A stretch of 39,346 bases of DNA, taken from NCBI GenBank assembly GCA_004356105.1, contig SMYC01000258.1, positions 1 through 39,346 on the forward strand, given 5' to 3'. This document shows, in pieces, positions 35,932 through 39,346 of the stretch. How positions within the stretch are numbered: the stretch's first letter is position 1; each line of letters begins with the position of its first letter. The notes beneath the pieces are model-generated. The model did no database searches. It saw nothing but the letters and a program-made list of their open reading frames with translations, and was not told the DNA's origin. Source of the stretch: Acidobacteriota bacterium. GTDB lineage: Bacteria; Acidobacteriota; Vicinamibacteria; Marinacidobacterales; SMYC01. The translations under genes and the position numbers were made by a program.

Positions 35932-36488
35932 GGCGCGTTATATTGCGCGAAGGCCGGATGGGTGCGGAGGTAGGACAAGGCGATGATCGTCTTCGCATCC
36001 CGAACGTCGACGCCAGCGACGAGCGCCATCGCGTCCTCCCACGGAAGCTCCACGACTTCGAGACTCTCATCCTCGTCGAGTGACTGCGTCCTCGCTTCGA
36101 GATCGGTAGCGGCGAACAGGTACATTTTCTCCTCGAGAATGCCGGGAGATGGGTAGAACTCGAGGAGCTTTTCGAGCCGCTTCGCGAAATAGCCGGTCTC
36201 CTCGACGAGCTCGCGGCTCGCCGTCTCTTCGGGACTCTCGCCGGGGTCGATCGTTCCCGCGGGCGCCTCGAGAAGAAACTCGCCAGCGGCATAACGAAAT
36301 TGCCGGACGAGAACGACTCGACCATCGTTGGTCACGGGCAAGAGCACCGCGGCGCCTGGATGCCTCAGGACTTCGCGCTCGACTTCCATACCCGACGGCT
36401 CCACGACGCGGTCCACTTCGAGCGTCACGAGTCTCCCTTCGAAGATGCGCCGGCGCTCGAGAAGCCGCGCTTTGCCGTCGCTATTCAC
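35928..36488 (-). CDS. Nudix hydrolase, ADP-ribose pyrophosphatase-like
   Basis: About 186 residues. I start at GTG 36488 ([19 protein letters not shown]), seven bases behind a TAGAAT -10 box and without a ribosome binding site (leaderless); the open frame extends to 36539. The protein matches the NudF type: [22 protein letters not shown], then [43 protein letters not shown]. The Nudix box and the preceding APAGxxDPGE are intact. It would split ADP-ribose or related sugars. It is the first gene of the probable six-gene minus-strand operon, divergent from the TPR protein. Confidence 0.88.
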   Translation of the reverse strand: [186 protein letters not shown]

Positions 36489-36493
36489 GTTCG

Positions 36494-36503
36494 CGATTCT
36501 AAC
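36494..36503 (-). promoter_or_regulatory. Extended -10 promoter with leaderless start for the Nudix operon
   Basis: On the minus strand GTGTTAGAAT (36503-36494) precedes GTG 36488, with seven bases between the -10 hexamer and the start codon. The identical ten bases occur before rpoZ. Confidence 0.45.
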
Positions 36504-36527
36504 ACGCGCTCTTGTCTGGTACATTCG

Positions 36528-37712
36528 ATGAAGATGCACGCGCTCTTGCTGTGGTTGCTCGCTGCTTCGAGCCCTGCCGTCGGGGTTGAAACTTCACCGG
36601 CCCTCGCGGAGCTGGAGGATCAAGGGCGCTCACACCTCTACAATCTTGAATACAAGGATGCCCGTTCGGTTTTCTCGCGCCTCGACGAGCTCGCACCCAC
36701 TTCGCCCATCGGCCCCTATTACCAGGCGGCGACGATTTGGATGGAAGAGCTCGCGAAGCGCGGCGGAATGAACGGCTCCACGTTTCGGACGGGTCGCTAC
36801 TGGAGCGAGAACCGCCACGAGCCGCCCGCGCCAGAGCTCGATCGGGAGTTCAAAGACCTCGTGGCCGACGCTGTAAAGCGCGCGGAGGCGACGCTCGCGC
36901 GCGAGCCCGGAAACAAGGAGGCTCTCTACTTTCGCGGCGCCGCCGAGGGCGTGCTGAGCGCCTATTACGCCATGATCGAACGGAGCTATTACAGCTCCTA
37001 CAAAGCGGGAAAGCGCGCCAAGAAGTATCACGAGCAGCTCCTCGAAGCAGACCCCGAATATGCGGACGCGTGTCTTCTTCTGGGCATCTACGAATACACC
37101 GTTGCCACGCTTCCAAGGACGCTCCGCGTCGTAGCGTTTCTCATCGGGATTAGCGGCTCGCGCGAGAAGGGGCTCGAGCTCGTGAGAAAAGCGGTGGAGA
37201 GTGGAGACCGAACGCGCTGGGCGGCAAGGCTTTCGCTCGCCGTAATGGAGCAGCGAGAGAAGAAATACCAGCGCTCGTTGGCCGTGCTGCGCGAGCTCGA
37301 GGCTGCCTTTCCCAAAAATCCGCTCTTTCCGTTCGAGCGCGGCTCGGTCCACTTGTTGCGAAAAGACTGGTCCACCGCTAGACGTACCTTCGACGAAGTG
37401 CGAAGAAACCAGGCGGCAGGAAAGCCGAATTTCGACGCCGTCGAGCCGTCGCTCGTGCTCCTGAAGATCGCGGAGAGCCATCTCTTCGCAAAGAACTTCC
37501 GGCGTGCGAACGACATCTTACGCAAAGCACTCGAGGTCCCGGACATCCCCAACCACATCAAGGCCGTAATCTTTCTGCGGCGCGGAATGGTCAGCGACGC
37601 CACCGGCCATCGCGACCGCGCCCGCGCCGACTACCGCCGCACTTTAACGCTCAACGTCGACAAACCCACCAACAAGCTAGCAAAACGCTACCTAACAAAA
37701 CGTTACCGCTAA
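36528..37712 (+). CDS. Secreted TPR-containing hypothetical protein
   Basis: About 394 residues with a signal peptide (MKMHALLLWLLAASSPAVGVE). The remainder is helical TPR-like sequence: LYNLEYKDARSVFSRLDELAP near residue 38, then ALYFRGAAEGVLSAYYAMIERSYYSSYKAGKRA, ACLLLGIYEYTV, LFPFERGSVHLLRKDW and AVIFLRRGMVSDATGHRDRARADYRRTL. This pattern of helical pairs is common in acidobacterial secreted scaffold proteins; the partner is unknown. ATG 36528 and ATG 36534 are both possible starts. It is divergent from the Nudix operon and is followed by a large inverted-repeat element. Confidence 0.82.
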   Translation: MKMHALLLWLLAASSPAVGVETSPALAELEDQGRSHLYNLEYKDARSVFSRLDELAPTSPIGPYYQAATIWMEELAKRGGMNGSTFRTGRYWSENRHEPPAPELDREFKDLVADAVKRAEATLAREPGNKEALYFRGAAEGVLSAYYAMIERSYYSSYKAGKRAKKYHEQLLEADPEYADACLLLGIYEYTVATLPRTLRVVAFLIGISGSREKGLELVRKAVESGDRTRWAARLSLAVMEQREKKYQRSLAVLRELEAAFPKNPLFPFERGSVHLLRKDWSTARRTFDEVRRNQAAGKPNFDAVEPSLVLLKIAESHLFAKNFRRANDILRKALEVPDIPNHIKAVIFLRRGMVSDATGHRDRARADYRRTLTLNVDKPTNKLAKRYLTKRYR

Positions 37713-37727
37713 CACGCTTTCGAGCAA

Positions 37728-38029
37728 GATCAACATTAAGAAAAGCGTAACGCAAAGGCGCAAAGTCGCAAAGGCGCAAAGGAAAAGAAAGCAAAAAGAA
37801 GATGAAAGGAAATGCTTTTGTCGCTAGCTTTATGGCCCCAGAACCGAACTTCAGACCCGACGAGTCTCAAAACCCAGCGCCTGTTTGGCTCGTGGCTTCC
37901 GACCCGAACGGACTGAGTTAGCTAGCCTAGAGGCCAGAACCCAGACGGCAAAAACATCTCCTCTCATCTTCTTTTCTTTGCGTCTTTGCGACTTTGCGCC
38001 TTTGCGTTACGCTTTTCTTATTATTGATC
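37728..38029. repeat. MITE-like element with long terminal inverted repeats
   Basis: The ends are inverted copies: a 37-base perfect core (left arm from about 37737, right arm ending about 38020) lies within arms of roughly 46 bases or more that extend to GATCAA at both outer edges. Within the arms the unit GCAAAGGC recurs with an 8-base period (CGCAAAG four times on the left). About 160 bases of non-coding sequence lie between the arms, with no open frame I recognise. It lies between two converging genes. Without searching the genome I cannot confirm that it is repetitive. Confidence 0.75.
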
Positions 38030-38137
38030 TAGCTCGAACGCGTGGACGGAGTCAGCGGTTCTGGCGGGACGGCGGGTGTAATCCGAGTGGCTACCCGAGC
38101 ACAGCTCGAGGTAGCCGGTGGCGCATTTGAATTACGT

Positions 38138-39100
38138 TCACATCGTGGGCTGCTCGGGAAACGCGTAGTAACCCTGGCGCGTTCGCACAACGAGATCGTC
38201 CCGGCCTTTGATCCGCACTTGGATCGTCCGCCATTCCCCGTTCTGTTCGAGATTCGAGGGAATGTAAGCGAGCCGGTATTGGCTATGAAGCTCTTTCTGG
38301 ATCTGGTTGAAGCTCCGGTTCAGATCCCCGATCCCCTTCGGGAAGAAAGCTTGGCCGCCCGTTTCCCGGGAGAGCTTCTTCAAGAAGCCTTTGTTCACAC
38401 CGCGGGAGCCGGCGGTGCGCCGCCCTCGAAAACCGACCGTGTAGATCGAGACTTCCGAGAACTTGGCGCCTTCGATCGCGTCCTTGGACGTAGCCTCGCT
38501 CCCCTGGCCGACCGAGCGCGAGTCGTCGCCATCGGTGAAGACAAGAAGCGCTTTGCGACCTTCGGCCTCGGAGACTTTTTCGAGTGAGTAAAGGATCGAA
38601 TCGTAGAGAGCCGTCCAGCCCGAGGGGTAGAGCGACTGGATCGTAGAGACGAGGCGGTCGATGTCGTCGGAAAAATGCGAGCTGAAGCGGATGCGCTCGT
38701 TAAAGTCGGCGATGATGGCTTTGTCGCCGTCCCAGAGTTTGCTGACGAAGTTCGACGCCGCTTCTTTGATTCCGTCCACGCTTGGACGGATGCTCGTGGA
38801 GGCGTCGAGCAAGACCAGCAGCGTGACCGGCGTGACCTCGGAAGTAAAGAAGTCGACCTTCTGCCTCGTGCCGTCCTCGAGAACGATGAAATCAGACGCT
38901 TCGAGGTCCGGAATGAAGCGCCCCTTCTTGTCCGTCACGACGACGCTCAAGTTGATGGCTTGGACCGCGGCCCGAAACTGAAACCGATCCCCTTCTTGTT
39001 GTTGTGCGTTCACTTGCCCAGACACCAGAAATCCAGCAAACATCAATGGAATGAGAAAGATAACGGTGCCTAGGACGCGATGATTACGAGGATAATTCAT
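38138..39100 (-). CDS. Secreted VWFA-domain protein of the acidobacterial type
   Basis: A 320-residue protein starting at ATG 39100, with GGGGGGAGG eight bases upstream. The N-terminus is a signal peptide (VLGTVIFLIPLMFAGFLVSGQVNAQ). Residues 45-90 (NLSVVVTDKKGRFIPDLEASDFIVLEDG) form the beta module that precedes the von Willebrand A domain in the VWFA-related acidobacterial family. The VWA domain (about 95-265) has the metal-ion site DASTS and later the Thr and Asp in VFTDGDDSRS. It ends YRLAYIPSNLEQNGEWRTIQV, another family hallmark. Its function is unknown; VWA domains bind proteins or other ligands. Intact. Confidence 0.92.
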   Translation of the reverse strand: MNYPRNHRVLGTVIFLIPLMFAGFLVSGQVNAQQQEGDRFQFRAAVQAINLSVVVTDKKGRFIPDLEASDFIVLEDGTRQKVDFFTSEVTPVTLLVLLDASTSIRPSVDGIKEAASNFVSKLWDGDKAIIADFNERIRFSSHFSDDIDRLVSTIQSLYPSGWTALYDSILYSLEKVSEAEGRKALLVFTDGDDSRSVGQGSEATSKDAIEGAKFSEVSIYTVGFRGRRTAGSRGVNKGFLKKLSRETGGQAFFPKGIGDLNRSFNQIQKELHSQYRLAYIPSNLEQNGEWRTIQVRIKGRDDLVVRTRQGYYAFPEQPTM

Positions 39101-39187
39101 GAATTCGCCTCCCCCCGGCCGGCGTCAAATGGAGGGTTCACACGTCGGCGTGCGGCCCGATGGGACCGCTTTGTGCGGGTAGTGTAA

Positions 39188-39264
39188 CACAGTTGGCGGT
39201 TCGGTAACTGTGACGTGCGTCGCGATCGTCGCGATTTGTTCACTTCGGCGATTTTGGCTACACT
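39188..39264 (+). promoter_or_regulatory. Palindrome and promoter between the VWA gene and the DUF2203 gene
   Basis: CACAGTT (39188-39194) and AACTGTG (39206-39212) form a perfect 7-base inverted repeat with an 11-base spacer, a typical operator shape. For the plus strand, TTGTTC (39236-39241) and TACACT (39259-39264) are 17 bases apart. On the minus strand TACACT also occurs at 39186-39181, toward the VWA gene. Confidence 0.45.
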
Positions 39265-39274
39265 GATCTTGGCG

Positions 39275-39346
39275 ATGGACGAAAAACACCTGTTCACCGT
39301 TCGGGAAGCGAACGAGCTCATTCCCTTTCTTAGCGACAAATTGGAG
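39275..39346 (+). CDS. N-terminal part of a DUF2203-family protein, cut by the window edge
   Basis: Twenty-four codons from ATG 39275: MDEKHLFTVREANELIPFLS and on. The FTxxEANxLIPxL signature is that of DUF2203 proteins, small helical proteins of unknown role. The ATG lies ten bases after a TACACT -10 box, so a very short leader is likely. The family call rests on this short stretch only. Confidence 0.6.
   Translation, partial: MDEKHLFTVREANELIPFLSDKLE

Noticed and set aside
38040..38130. Possible tRNA or structured RNA
   Set aside because: No cloverleaf, T-loop motif or CCA end could be found.

Overview
The window looks like a chromosomal stretch of an uncultured Acidobacteriota bacterium, possibly Vicinamibacteria- or Thermoanaerobaculia-like. 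The reasons are a high GC content, an ADOP-type duplicated orphan FtsX permease, a VWFA-related protein of the acidobacterial type, a bacillithiol-type disulfide reductase, an LTXXQ protein beside a two-component system, and many TTG/GTG starts. The assignment is inferred from gene families only. I found no rRNA, tRNA or CRISPR array.

Layout. 0-0.9 kb: remains of a serine recombinase fused to a frameshifted integron-type integrase. 1-9.4 kb: ADOP permease; a PQQ-sugar-dehydrogenase-like lipoprotein with a DoxX-like membrane protein; a histidine kinase/response regulator pair divergent from a Spy/CpxP-like LTXXQ protein; two small secreted or basic hypotheticals. 9.4-14.0 kb: a Tat-exported asparaginase, a broken secreted glycerophosphodiesterase fused by an apparent deletion to a URC-type uracil-catabolism cluster (URC1-like GTP cyclohydrolase II, URC4/DUF1688, uracil phosphoribosyltransferase). 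14.0-18.7 kb: a decaying, mosaic zone with a VapBC-like toxin-antitoxin pair, an EamA transporter, a probable selenocysteine redoxin, fragments of an S9 peptidase and an RND transporter, and two copies of a 124-bp dispersed repeat.

18.7-30.1 kb is ordinary and intact: aminotransferase, M16 peptidase, double cyclophilin, bacillithiol disulfide reductase, D-aminoacylase, DUF533 protein, M24 peptidase, TetR and XRE regulators, and RNA polymerase omega. 30.1-36.5 kb is a probable six-gene minus-strand operon (Nudix, GT-C-like membrane protein, glycerophosphodiesterase, TlpA-like thioredoxin, Nudix, tandem cNMP-binding protein). 36.5-39.3 kb holds a TPR protein, a MITE-like inverted-repeat element, a VWA protein and the start of a DUF2203 gene.

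The most interesting item is the redoxin at 16611-18005. Its reading frame is interrupted only by a UGA at the first position of a would-be CxxC motif (giving UxxC), followed by a compact hairpin that fits bacterial SECIS geometry. Other points worth a second look are the chain of gene-gene fusions in 10.6-18.7 kb, the 124-bp repeat abutting two start codons, and several promoters whose -10 box lies directly before the start codon (leaderless mRNAs).
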